Source of the DNA: Amoebophilaceae bacterium | Lineage (GTDB): Bacteria; Bacteroidota; Bacteroidia; Cytophagales; Amoebophilaceae | NCBI GenBank assembly: GCA_023257955.1 | Contig: JALRAY010000012.1 | Coordinates: forward strand, 1 to 22,300 | Length of the DNA: 22,300 nt | Direction of reading: 5' to 3' | In this document: positions 13,469 through 21,836 of the stretch, piece after piece | Layout: every line of letters begins with the position of its first letter | Position numbering within the stretch: position 1 is the first letter of the stretch | Position numbers and translations under genes: made by a program | The notes under the pieces: model-generated | The model's input: only the letters and a program-made list of their open reading frames with translations | What the model was told of the DNA's origin: nothing | Database searches by the model: none

Positions 13469-15490
13469 TTAGCTATCTGTTTTCTTTGCTAAAATCTTTT
13501 TAAGCGCTTCCAGGTCGGTTTTTAACCGATCTGCTTCTACAAAATTCATTTTATCAGCTGCTTCCAGCATCTTTTTCTCTGTTGCGTGTATCAACTTAGA
13601 TAATTCATTGCTGCGCATGTAAGGCACAACTGGATCGGCAGCAATGCTGGGCACATGTTCGGCAACATATTTGTAGCTGACTTGTTTGCGTAAGTTAGCC
13701 TTTTCTGTTGTCTCTTGGTAATTAGCTACTGATTTAGGCGTAACGTCATGGGCCTTATTATAGTCCATTTGAATCTTACGTCTTCGCTTCGTTTCCTCTA
13801 TGGCGATAGACATAGATTGCGTGATTGTATCTGCATACATCACTACTTTGCCATTCACATTTCTGGCAGCTCTGCCAATCGTTTGTACCAGGGAGCGCAC
13901 ATTTCTTAAAAAGCCTTCTTTATCTGCATCCAAAATCATTACTAAGGAAACTTCTGGCAAGTCTAAGCCTTCACGTAATAGATTTACACCTACAAGCACA
14001 TCAAAGACCCCTTGTCGCAGGTCTCGCAGGATGTCTATTCTTTCCAATGTTTTTACTTCAGAATGAATGTATCTACACTTAACACCTCCTTGGCGTTGTA
14101 AGTAAGTAGTTAACTCCTCTGCCATACGCTTTGTTAGCGTAGTAACAAGTACCCGTTCATTCCGTTGTACGCGCTCATTGATTTTATCGAGGATATCGTC
14201 AATTTGATTGGCACTAGGCAATACCTCTATCTCTGGATCTAGTAAGCCTGTAGGACGAATAAGCTGTTCTACTAACACACCTTCAGCTTGCCGCAATTCG
14301 TAATCACCAGGCGTAGCACTCACAAAGATGACTTTATTAATCATCTCTTCAAATTCATTAAAGCTCAAAGGCCTATTATCTAGGGCTGAAGGCAATCGAA
14401 ATGCGTTATCCACCAAGTTCGTTTTTCTAGCCCTATCACCTCCCCACATAGCCCTGATTTGTGGTATCGTCACGTGACTCTCATCTACCATCATTAAATA
14501 ATCCTTTGGGAAATAGTCTAGCAAACAATAAGGGCGTTCATTGGCAGTGCGGCCATCAAAGTAACGAGAATAGTTTTCAATCCCAGAGCAATAACCTAAC
14601 TCCCGCATCATCTCCAAGTCAAACTCCGTGCGCTCGCGTATTCTAGTTGCTTCTTCCGGTCTATGTGCCTTCTCAAAAAATTTGATTTGCGCCACCAAGT
14701 CATCTTGAATGTGTTTGATAGCGTTATTCACAACATCTTTATTGGTGACAAAGAGATTAGCGGGAAAGATAATTACTTGCTTTTCATCATTGATTTTTTG
14801 ACCTGTATGTGGATTGATGGTATGAATTGCTTCTAATTCATTACCAAAGAATATCAAACGATAAGCAAAATCCGCATAGGCTAAGAATATATCTATCGTA
14901 TCCCCCTTTACACGAAAAGTACCCCTCGTAAAGTCTTTATCATCCCTGCTATAGAGCATATCGACTAACTGGAAGAGCAACGGATTGCGAGCGATTTGCT
15001 GATGGACATGTAGCTTTAATATGTTTTTACTAAACTCTGTAGGATTAACAAGACCATATATGCAAGAGACAGAGGAAACAATAATCACATCGTTTCTTTG
15101 GGATAGCAGTGCGGAAACAGCCCGCAAGCGCAATTTCTCTAGCTCATCGTTAATACTTAACTCCTTTTCTATATACGTATTACTGGCGGCAATATAAGCC
15201 TCTGGTTGATAGTAGTCATAGTAGGAGACAAAATACTCCACCAAATTTTCTGGGAAGAAGCTCTTGAACTCTTGATAAAGCTGTGCAGCTAAAGTCTTAT
15301 TGTGGCTAATGATTAAAGTAGGCCGTCCAAGCTTAGCGATCACATTCGCCATAGTGAAGGTTTTTCCAGAGCCGGTGATACCAAGTAAGGTTTGGGAATG
15401 GATGCCTTTTTCCACCCCTGTTACCAGCTGTTGAATCGCCTGCGGTTGGTCACCAGTAGGTTGGTATGTAGACGTCAGTTGAAAATTCAT
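13469..15490 (-). CDS. uvrB: Excinuclease ABC subunit B
   Basis: UvrB is the damage-verifying helicase-like subunit of nucleotide excision repair; it is loaded by UvrA and recruits UvrC. I start it at the ATG at 15490 (MNFQLTSTYQPTGDQPQAIQ), the conserved family N-terminus, giving 673 residues; 12 further upstream codons are open but do not match. Visible parts are Walker A GITGSGKT (37-44), the DNA-gripping beta-hairpin region YYDYYQPEAYIAASNTYIEK, Walker B DESH, motif VSATPGDYEL, motif VI QTIGRAARN, and the C-terminal UVR motif (KKMLEAADKMNFVEADRLK) that contacts UvrC. It appears complete and is followed by the exonuclease gene. Confidence 0.96.
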   Translation of the reverse strand: MNFQLTSTYQPTGDQPQAIQQLVTGVEKGIHSQTLLGITGSGKTFTMANVIAKLGRPTLIISHNKTLAAQLYQEFKSFFPENLVEYFVSYYDYYQPEAYIAASNTYIEKELSINDELEKLRLRAVSALLSQRNDVIIVSSVSCIYGLVNPTEFSKNILKLHVHQQIARNPLLFQLVDMLYSRDDKDFTRGTFRVKGDTIDIFLAYADFAYRLIFFGNELEAIHTINPHTGQKINDEKQVIIFPANLFVTNKDVVNNAIKHIQDDLVAQIKFFEKAHRPEEATRIRERTEFDLEMMRELGYCSGIENYSRYFDGRTANERPYCLLDYFPKDYLMMVDESHVTIPQIRAMWGGDRARKTNLVDNAFRLPSALDNRPLSFNEFEEMINKVIFVSATPGDYELRQAEGVLVEQLIRPTGLLDPEIEVLPSANQIDDILDKINERVQRNERVLVTTLTKRMAEELTTYLQRQGGVKCRYIHSEVKTLERIDILRDLRQGVFDVLVGVNLLREGLDLPEVSLVMILDADKEGFLRNVRSLVQTIGRAARNVNGKVVMYADTITQSMSIAIEETKRRRKIQMDYNKAHDVTPKSVANYQETTEKANLRKQVSYKYVAEHVPSIAADPVVPYMRSNELSKLIHATEKKMLEAADKMNFVEADRLKTDLEALKKILAKKTDS

Positions 15491-15549
15491 AACAAAGAGT
15501 GTAAGGGGAAGAGGACATTGTTTCAAAAGCTTGGCATCCGCTAACTTCT

Positions 15550-15672
15550 ATGTTATACGATGAAGCTGTTTTTAAGGACTTGCATGATGGTGATATACCT
15601 TTTACGCTTGAATCTTGCAGTGTTGAATTCCACGCCGCTTGCGGCATAAAAGAAAGCATCATATACATTTGA
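15550..15672 (+). pseudogene. 40-residue gene tail of unknown family, ending at a terminator
   Basis: The plus-strand frame from ATG 15550 to TGA 15670-15672 encodes MLYDEAVFKDLHDGDIPFTL and then ESCSVEFHAACGIKESIIYI. The frame is open upstream too (SKAWHPLTS) into the antisense of uvrB's leader. The composition is protein-like and the stop is followed at once by a terminator-like hairpin, as at a genuine gene end. The likeliest reading is the C-terminal remnant of a lost gene. A real small gene is possible. No family recognised. Confidence 0.35.
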
Positions 15673-15718
15673 AAATACCCCGCTTCGCGAAGCGAGAGCG
15701 TTTACACCGGGGTGTTTT
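15672..15718. terminator. Bidirectional terminator-like hairpin
   Basis: AAAATACCCCG at 15672-15682 pairs with CGGGGTGTTTT at 15708-15718, with one wobble. On the plus strand the stem ends in a T-run (TTTTT), and on the minus strand in TATTTTC. Inside the loop is a second perfect palindrome, CGCTTCGCGAAGCG (15681-15694). It could end the plus-strand remnant just before it and also the dut-nucleotidyltransferase transcript coming from the right. Confidence 0.65.
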
Positions 15719-15815
15719 TAGTGCCTAATTTCTTAAAGTCATCAGATCCTATACTGCCTCTTTTGATTGTATTGTGTTGTGTATTCATAATTGAGATATT
15801 AGTAAAGATGCTTTT

Positions 15816-16847
15816 TTACAGCATAGCCATATTATAATCCCCTACATTGAGCTCTGCAGGGGAACCGTAGAGCTTTACATAGTTGCCGACAATGGAGTGG
15901 TGTACTTGACTATGCTTCATAACCGTATGTGCTTGAATGATGCTGTCTTGGATTTGTGTATGCAGGATGTGCGTGCCCTTACCAATAGAAACATGAGGAC
16001 CTACGATAGATCGTTCAATTATCACATCATCGGCTATATATACAGGCGGTATCAGGGTACTATCTATCACCTTGGCAGTAGGAGATATCATATGCACCGT
16101 ATTAGTGGCTGCGTGTTGTAAGAAATATGTATTGGCTACGAGGGTCGCTTGCTGATTACCACAGTCTAACCATGCTTCTACAGGCTTGGCAACAAAACGA
16201 ATACCCTCTTCCTGCATGTAAGATAGAGCCCGGGTAAGTTGATACTCCCCTTCCGCTACTAGCGGTTCCTCCATCAAGCGCTGAATTGCTGCTTGCAAGC
16301 GTTTCCCTTCTTGAAAGTAATATATTCCAATGATGGCGAGGTCGGAAACAAAGGAAGTAGGCCGCTCAACGAAAGCGGTTACGTATTGGTTATCGTCCAG
16401 GACTACGACCCCGAATTGTGTGGGATCAGGAACGGAGCGTACACATATGATGCCTTCCTGTTGTAGGTCTAAAGGCGTATTGTCTTGAAAAAGGGTATCC
16501 GAAAAGGCAACAATCACCCGCCCCTCCAACAAGGGCACAGCGCAATGAATAGCGGCTGCCGTACCAAGGGGTTGTGCTTGTTGATAAAAATGCGCTTCGG
16601 CTCCCAGGGCGTGGGTGATAGTTTGTAAGGTATCGTACGTGTGTGCGGGCAGATCATTCACCACAAAGCCTATATGTGCAATCTTGCTTTCGCCACATAG
16701 GGAATTTATATTTTCCAGAATCCGTTGGATGATTGGTTTGCCTACTATGGGAATAAAGGTCTTTGGCTTGGTGAGCGTATGCGGCAACATGCGCGTTCCT
16801 TTCCCTGCCATAGGCACAATCAAATTGATGTTTTCTTTGTGAGCCAT
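15816..16847 (-). CDS. Sugar-phosphate nucleotidyltransferase with left-handed beta-helix tail
   Basis: This enzyme class moves an NMP onto a sugar-1-phosphate to make NDP-sugars for envelope glycans. The 343-residue protein starts with the Rossmann-type signature LIVPMAGKGTRMLPHTLTKP (9-28; the G-x-G-T-R loop binds the nucleotide phosphate) followed by IPIVGKPIIQRIL, then GTAAAIHCA and VAFSDTLFQ. The C-terminal part (about 265-335) shows hexapeptide-like repeats (VYIADDVIIERSIVGPHVSI) of a left-handed beta-helix, as in RmlA-long, GlmU and GDP-mannose pyrophosphorylase relatives. The sugar and nucleotide cannot be assigned from sequence. It starts 8 bases after the dut stop, so the two are probably one transcript. 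Confidence 0.85.
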   Translation of the reverse strand: MAHKENINLIVPMAGKGTRMLPHTLTKPKTFIPIVGKPIIQRILENINSLCGESKIAHIGFVVNDLPAHTYDTLQTITHALGAEAHFYQQAQPLGTAAAIHCAVPLLEGRVIVAFSDTLFQDNTPLDLQQEGIICVRSVPDPTQFGVVVLDDNQYVTAFVERPTSFVSDLAIIGIYYFQEGKRLQAAIQRLMEEPLVAEGEYQLTRALSYMQEEGIRFVAKPVEAWLDCGNQQATLVANTYFLQHAATNTVHMISPTAKVIDSTLIPPVYIADDVIIERSIVGPHVSIGKGTHILHTQIQDSIIQAHTVMKHSQVHHSIVGNYVKLYGSPAELNVGDYNMAML

Positions 16848-16855
16848 AGGATGCG

Positions 16856-17299
16856 TTATGAAACTCCTGTACTACCAAAACCTCCTGTCCCCCGTGCTGT
16901 TTCTGAAAGCGTCGCCACTGCCTGCCACGTAATGGACTTGTAGGAAGCAATCACCAATTGCGCAATCCTATCCCCGTCTGCGATGATAAATGCTTCATCC
17001 GCAAGGTTGATGAGTAATACTTTGAGCTCCCCGCGATAGTCCGAGTCGATCGTACTGGGGGCATTCAGCACTGTGATGCCATGCTTAAAAGCTAAGCCAC
17101 TACGCGGTCTGATTTGTGCTTCTAACCCTGGAGGCAAGTCAATGTGTATGCCCGTATGTATCAACACCCGTTGCAAAGGATGCAAGGTGATGGTACCGCA
17201 ATCTTGTAGAAAAGCCCTTATATCTAACCCGCTTGCACCTTCTGTAGCATATTGTGGTAATGGGTGAGGAGAATGATTCGTAATTTTTACTTCTATCAT
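16856..17299 (-). CDS. dut: Deoxyuridine 5'-triphosphate nucleotidohydrolase (dUTPase)
   Basis: dUTPase hydrolyses dUTP to dUMP and pyrophosphate, keeping uracil out of DNA and supplying thymidylate synthase. The 147-residue product is the normal size for the homotrimeric type and has all five motifs: GASGLDIRA (21-29), PRSGLA (65-70), STIDSDYRGEL (82-92, catalytic Asp87), GDRIAQLV (109-116) and the C-terminal RGTGGFGSTG (136-145) that closes over the active site. The gap 17300-17502 separates it from the divergent rlmD; it contains ACTACTAA (17327-17334) / TTAGTAGT (17364-17371) and a TTCCATGGAA palindrome, but no clear promoter boxes. Confidence 0.96.
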   Translation of the reverse strand: MIEVKITNHSPHPLPQYATEGASGLDIRAFLQDCGTITLHPLQRVLIHTGIHIDLPPGLEAQIRPRSGLAFKHGITVLNAPSTIDSDYRGELKVLLINLADEAFIIADGDRIAQLVIASYKSITWQAVATLSETARGTGGFGSTGVS

Positions 17300-17502
17300 A
17301 AGTCAGCGATTGTATGATGGAATGGCACTACTAAGCTTTGCATACTGTATCGTTCCATATCCGTTAGTAGTTATAACATGATGGTATAAAGATAAACAAT
17401 TCCATGGAACAATTGACGTCTGCGGACTCCCTTCCCTTATCCGCATGCTATTCGTAACAAATGCGTATCTTTGAACCCAGTAAACAACAACACAGCATCC
17501 GC

Positions 17503-18906
17503 ATGAAAAAGAACTATCAAAAACCCATCTTATATCACATACCCATAGAAACCCTCGGGGAAGGCAATTACGGCATTGCGCACGCGGAGGGTAAAAAGAT
17601 TATCGTAGACAATGTAGCCCCTGGGGATGTGGTAGACATTCAGATACTGAAAAAGAAGCATGGCATCGTAACCGGGATGCCGCTTAAAATTCATGAAGAA
17701 AGCCCCCTACGCACTCCCCCTTTTTGTAGCCACTTCCCGGTATGCGGCGGCTGCCAATGGCAACACATCAACTACGACACCCAACTAGCAACCAAAGAGA
17801 AGCTCGTCAAGGAAAAGCTCATAACCTTCGCTCATATGCCAGACCCTCCTATACGCCCTACCCTAGGCGCCGATCCCACGCAGTATTACCGCAACAAGCT
17901 AGAGTATACCTTTTCCACTCGACGTTGGCTAACCCCCGAAGAGGTAGCCAGCCAACAGCTCTTTGATCAGCCAGCGCTAGGCTTTCATAAAAAAGGCTAT
18001 TTCGATAAAGTGATCAACATACAACATTGCTACCTGCAAGAAGATCCCTCTAATGCCATCCGTATGGCTATAGACCAGTTTGCCCGTGAGAACGACATCA
18101 CCTTCTATGACGTCCGCAACCATACAGGCGCTTTACGCAATTTGATCATCCGCACCTTTTCCACCAAAGAAGTCATGGTCATCGTGCAATTTGGGTATGC
18201 ACAAGAGGGAGAGATAACGCAGCTGATGGCCTTTATCAAAGCACAATTCCCCTGCCTTACCTCCCTGCAATATGTGGTGAATACAAAACTGAATGAAACC
18301 TTCCATGACCTGCCCGTACATTGCTATGCAGGTAAGCCTTTCATCACAGAAGAAATAGATGGCTTGCGGTGGCAGATAGGTCCTAAGTCCTTTTTTCAAA
18401 CCAACTCCATGCAGGCGAAAGTTTTATACAGGACGGTAGCCCAGCTAGCAGACTTGCAAGGGGATGAATTGGTATGGGACTTATATACCGGCGTAGGGAC
18501 CATTGCCCATTATTTAGCCAAGCACGCCAACCACGTCATCGGCATTGAACTGGTAGAAAATGCCATCGCAGATGCCAAGGAGAATGCCCTACTGAACAAT
18601 ATCCATAACGTCAGCTTTTATGCAGGAGATATGAAGGATACCTTACAACAACCTTACGTACGCGACCATGGCGCACCACAACTCATCGTTGCCGATCCCC
18701 CACGCGCCGGCATGCATCCTGATGTAATACAACAATTATTGGAAGTAGCAGCCGAGAGAATCATCTACGTAAGCTGTAATCCAACCACCCAAGCGAAAGA
18801 TATCAGCCTCTTAGCATCCAAGTATGCCTTGCAGGCAGCCCAACCTATTGACATGTTCCCACATACCAGTCATGTAGAGAATGTAGCTTTGCTAGTGAAG
18901 CGATAG
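17503..18906 (+). CDS. rlmD: 23S rRNA (uracil-5-)-methyltransferase, RlmD/RumA family
   Basis: SAM-dependent 5-methylation of a uracil in 23S rRNA (U1939 for E. coli RlmD). From ATG 17503 the product is 467 residues; an ATG 14 codons upstream (17461) is in frame, but those residues do not resemble the family start, which begins near PILYHIPIETLGEGNYGIAH. Order: TRAM RNA-binding domain (about 8-65); iron-sulphur cysteines Cys75, Cys81 and Cys84 (CSHFPVCGGC) and Cys176; the SAM-binding loop LVWDLYTGVGTIAHYLA; ADPPRAGM; catalytic SCNP with Cys425; and the terminal FPHTSHVE hallmark. Which uracil is methylated (RlmD, RlmC or TrmA-like) is not settled by sequence. It is one of only two confident plus-strand genes here. 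Confidence 0.93.
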   Translation: MKKNYQKPILYHIPIETLGEGNYGIAHAEGKKIIVDNVAPGDVVDIQILKKKHGIVTGMPLKIHEESPLRTPPFCSHFPVCGGCQWQHINYDTQLATKEKLVKEKLITFAHMPDPPIRPTLGADPTQYYRNKLEYTFSTRRWLTPEEVASQQLFDQPALGFHKKGYFDKVINIQHCYLQEDPSNAIRMAIDQFARENDITFYDVRNHTGALRNLIIRTFSTKEVMVIVQFGYAQEGEITQLMAFIKAQFPCLTSLQYVVNTKLNETFHDLPVHCYAGKPFITEEIDGLRWQIGPKSFFQTNSMQAKVLYRTVAQLADLQGDELVWDLYTGVGTIAHYLAKHANHVIGIELVENAIADAKENALLNNIHNVSFYAGDMKDTLQQPYVRDHGAPQLIVADPPRAGMHPDVIQQLLEVAAERIIYVSCNPTTQAKDISLLASKYALQAAQPIDMFPHTSHVENVALLVKR

Positions 18907-18935
18907 CAGTAGTGCCCTACGTATGCATCCAATCT

Positions 18936-19002
18936 TTCCGTCATTGCCAAGAGCCACAGGCGAACGAAGACAACCCCGCAGGGCTCATCGGGGCGTAGCC
19001 TC
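18936..19002 (+). repeat. GC-rich dispersed repeat, array copy 1
   Basis: The unit starts TTCCGTCATTGCC and continues to a GGGGCGTAGCC end. It shares an exact 32-bp block (18965-18996) with copy 2. Inside that block CCCCG and CGGGG can pair around a 10-base loop. The CGTCATTGC head is also found in the 3' end of truB. Similar CGTCATTGCGAG-type interspersed repeats are known from intracellular bacteria. Confidence 0.8.
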
Positions 19003-19006
19003 CCCC

Positions 19007-19064
19007 TTCCGTCATTGCGAACGGAGCGAAGACAACCCCGCAGGGCTCATCGGGGCGTGCCCCG
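19007..19064 (+). repeat. GC-rich dispersed repeat, array copy 2
   Basis: The second tandem unit, TTCCGTCATTGCGAACGGAG onward, carries the same exact 32-bp block (19027-19058). It differs from copy 1 mainly by lacking the GAGCCACAGG segment. The pair fills the space between the convergent rlmD and gldG genes and may fold as transcription-ending stem-loops. A 66-codon frame through the array is only repeat translation. The rest of 18907-19188 shows nothing further that I can support. Confidence 0.8.
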
Positions 19065-19188
19065 GTCCCTATTCACTAAGAATATCAGGTGTAATTCAAG
19101 GAGAGGAAGCGATGAACCACTGATTAAGTGTCGAAAGATGTAGAATGAGATCAAAACCGCTAAGTATGTGTGCTTAAGGCGCTTCTCA

Positions 19189-20865
19189 TCATACGCATTG
19201 ATACCTGCGCTTGCGGAGCATATGGCCTATGAAACCTAGTACTATCAAGAGGATCATTGGTCCTCCTACGTTGATGCATTGCCAATACAGCTTGTCTTCC
19301 TTTACTTTTATGCTATCCACAAGCCGTAGTTTCATGGTTTTAGATCTCGCATTAATCATCCCCTGATCTTCCAGCATATAGGCTAAGGCATTTGCTACAA
19401 AGTCGGGATTGGCAAAGTGCTGTTGTAGAAACGGATCATATCCCCAAGGCAAGGGGTGACCATCTTTAGGAGAAACAGCATTTAAGAGAATACTATTAGT
19501 ACTCACTACTAAGAGCTTGGTAGGGTAGCTTTTCTCTCTGAAAGCCGCACTATCGACTCCTTCTGGCAGCAACCGGTGTTTGTATAAAGAGGGGAATTCC
19601 CCTTCCAAAAGGTATGCTACGGGGATAGATCCTTGCTGATAGAGCTGTTTATTAGGCGGTTTGCGCAATGATTCTAGGTCTATATATACCGGCATAGATG
19701 TCTTGCGGCTATAAGGCGAGCTGCATAACAGAGGGGTTTGTGTGATGCCTTGTACTTGAATAGGATCGATGCTATTGATGAATTGGGTAGATACAGCATT
19801 CATGTTTTTTGTGATTACATGCTCAGCAAAGTGATTCAGAATGGGGAAAAAGGGCCATGGCAAAAACTGTAGCTGTGGTTGATTCCCCATCTTTCCTACT
19901 ATAATCGGATATATCCCACATTGTAGGTCTTGAATCAGGTCTTGGTTAATCCTTACCCCGTACCGAAATAGCTGATCATCTAAGTTCAAGTCTAAAGGGA
20001 GGGCAAAAGAACTGCCAGCAGATACATGTTCCATACTAATCTGTAAGCGATCTATAAAAAACAGCACTTTCCCTCCCTGCATAATGTATTGATCTAAATG
20101 ATACTTCTCTTCCTCAGAAAAAGCATGTTGGGGTTTTATCATCAACAAAGCGGCATACGCTGTAAGGTCATCAGATAAGGTTACTCCCTCTACGGTATAC
20201 TGTTTTTGTAAGGCTTCTATAAACCCATGTAACTGGGCTGCTTTAGGCCCTCCATGACCTTCTATGATACCTATTCGCGGCGGCTTTTGCTGCACCAACC
20301 TAGCTAATAAACTCCCTACTTCATACTCCAAATTTTCTATAGATTGATGCACCATCATGTCCAGAGGAAGCATTCGGTTGGCTTTCAGGATACTCCCTCC
20401 TACGTTTTTGTCTTGATAGGCAATGATGATGCCGGGATGAATGAGCTTTTCGGTGCGTTCTCCATTTTCTTCTTTGTAGACATTGGTAGGTTGAATTCCA
20501 TGCGCTATCAGTGTTTGCAAGTACGTCTTTCGTTTCTCCACAGATGCTTGATTGATATCTACTAGGCGATAGGTAATGGAATGCTTGGCATAGGCTTTAC
20601 ATTCATCTAATAAGGTGCATAGGCTATGGTTTAGTTGTTGAAAGGCGGTAGGCAAGTCTCCTGCTAGGTAAATATCTATCTGAATGGGAGCTTCTAATGC
20701 ACGTACCAAAGTCTTAGTAGTAGGATGCAGGGAGTAGCGTTTGTCAGCTGTTAGATCTATTCGTACGGGCCAGTAATTAGCCATTAGATAGGCGATCCCA
20801 AAGAGACAACAACTACTTAGGATGAGAATGGATTGTTTGATATACGTGGATTGTTTCGGAATCAT
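19189..20865 (-). CDS. gldG: GldG-like ABC-transporter-associated membrane protein
   Basis: GldG, with GldF and the ATPase GldA, forms an ABC-2 type complex needed for gliding in some Flavobacteria; the cargo is unknown and many non-gliding Bacteroidota have it. From ATG 20865 the product is 558 residues. This start overlaps the gldF stop as ATGA, the best evidence for it; 15 more upstream codons are open. It has an N-terminal membrane helix (SILILSSCCLFGIAYLMANY) followed by PVRIDLTADKRYSLHPTTKT, the large extracytoplasmic domain with PPRIGIIEGHGGP and GGKVLFFIDRLQI, and a C-terminal membrane helix (GGPMILLIVLGFIGHMLRKR). No gldA lies next to it, so the ATPase must be elsewhere or missing. 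Confidence 0.88.
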   Translation of the reverse strand: MIPKQSTYIKQSILILSSCCLFGIAYLMANYWPVRIDLTADKRYSLHPTTKTLVRALEAPIQIDIYLAGDLPTAFQQLNHSLCTLLDECKAYAKHSITYRLVDINQASVEKRKTYLQTLIAHGIQPTNVYKEENGERTEKLIHPGIIIAYQDKNVGGSILKANRMLPLDMMVHQSIENLEYEVGSLLARLVQQKPPRIGIIEGHGGPKAAQLHGFIEALQKQYTVEGVTLSDDLTAYAALLMIKPQHAFSEEEKYHLDQYIMQGGKVLFFIDRLQISMEHVSAGSSFALPLDLNLDDQLFRYGVRINQDLIQDLQCGIYPIIVGKMGNQPQLQFLPWPFFPILNHFAEHVITKNMNAVSTQFINSIDPIQVQGITQTPLLCSSPYSRKTSMPVYIDLESLRKPPNKQLYQQGSIPVAYLLEGEFPSLYKHRLLPEGVDSAAFREKSYPTKLLVVSTNSILLNAVSPKDGHPLPWGYDPFLQQHFANPDFVANALAYMLEDQGMINARSKTMKLRLVDSIKVKEDKLYWQCINVGGPMILLIVLGFIGHMLRKRRYQCV

Positions 20866-21593
20866 ATGCTTCGTTTTACATGGACGATAGTACGGGTAGT
20901 GATCAAGCATAAGGTAATGAACCCGCTAAAGTAAATTACATCGCGTAGATCTATCACGCCTCTGCTTAAAGCTTCGTAGTGATATAAAATGCCTCCCTGT
21001 ATTATCCACAAAGTATGTTGCCCCCAATTGGCTAATGTTGCGCAAGCATCTAACCCTTGATAGCATACAAAGCATAACAAGGTGCCGAACAAAAAGGCTA
21101 CCAATTGACTGGATGTGCAAGCGGAGGCCAATAGTCCCAGGGCGATGAAGGCTGCGGATAGGCACAACAAACCGATATAAGAACCCCCTAAGGCTGCTAT
21201 ATCAATATTGCCTACAGGCGTTGCTAGGTAATAAATGGAAATACCATATATGCTCGTAAGTAACAATGTAACAGCCACCACAAAGACCGCCGCTAGGTAT
21301 TTACCTATGATTATTTGAGTAATGGTAAGAGAGCTTGTGAGTAATAATTCCAAGGTTCCCAGTTTTACTTCTTCTGCTAATAACCCCATGGTGATGGCAG
21401 GAGCTAAGAACATAAAGATATAGGGAGCCATAGTGAATAATGGCGCAAGGTCTGCATAACCACTTTGAAACACATTGTTGGTAGCAAATACCCATGTCCA
21501 TAGGCCTATAATAGTTAAAAAAAAGCCCATGATCACATAGGCTATCAGCGAGTAGAAGTAAGTATGGAGTTCTTTTTTGAAGATGGAGAACAT
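20862..21593 (-). CDS. gldF: GldF-like ABC-2 permease
   Basis: This is the membrane channel subunit paired with GldG. From ATG 21593 (MFSIFKKELHTYFYSLIAYV) the product is 243 residues, the usual GldF size; a start 15 codons upstream is in frame but unlike the family. It shows six or so hydrophobic segments, for example YVIMGFFLTIIGLWTWVF, MAPYIFMFLAPAITMGLLAE and GGSYIGLLCLSAAFIALGLL, and the ABC-2 feature EEVKLGTLELLLTSSLT (EE-x4-TLE-LL). The stop overlaps the gldG start by 4 bases, giving tight translational coupling. Just upstream lie solo IS ends, so its promoter region may be altered by insertion. Confidence 0.9.
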   Translation of the reverse strand: MFSIFKKELHTYFYSLIAYVIMGFFLTIIGLWTWVFATNNVFQSGYADLAPLFTMAPYIFMFLAPAITMGLLAEEVKLGTLELLLTSSLTITQIIIGKYLAAVFVVAVTLLLTSIYGISIYYLATPVGNIDIAALGGSYIGLLCLSAAFIALGLLASACTSSQLVAFLFGTLLCFVCYQGLDACATLANWGQHTLWIIQGGILYHYEALSRGVIDLRDVIYFSGFITLCLITTRTIVHVKRSI

Positions 21594-21643
21594 GCAATAA
21601 AAGAGGTATAGTGGTTGTAAAGTTTGATATGTGGTCAAAGCAT

Positions 21644-21703
21644 GGGGTCTGTTTCCTCAATTGGGGTCTGTTGCCTCAATGTGTAAATTCAAAGCGATTC
21701 CCC
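21644..21703 (-). mobile_element. Solo IS256-element ends beside gldF
   Basis: GGGGTCTGTTTCCTCAATT (21644-21662) is followed directly by a second copy, GGGGTCTGTTGCCTCAAT and onward (21663-21703). The second also contains the GTGTAAATTCAAAGCGAT stretch that encodes the transposase C-terminus in the element at 21837. They are therefore two IS-end relics in the same orientation as the neighbouring element, left after deletion or repeated insertion at one spot. Confidence 0.75.
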
Positions 21704-21836
21704 GGACATTCCGCATCTAAAAGTTAAGAATTTTTGGTAGTGGTATAAAGCTACATGTTGTCTCAATAGAGGGAGGTACTTCATGTGATTTTTAGAGATA
21801 AAAACGCTCCAAAAGAGTCATTTTTTTCGGATTATT

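Noticed and set aside
17321..17340. TGGCAC followed by TTTGC upstream of dut/rlmD, resembling a sigma-54 promoter.
   Set aside because: The distance between the GG and GC elements is 16 bases instead of the required 12, so sigma-54 would not recognise it.
18923..19123. 66-codon plus-strand frame after rlmD.
   Set aside because: It is a translation of the tandem GC-rich repeats and shows no protein character.
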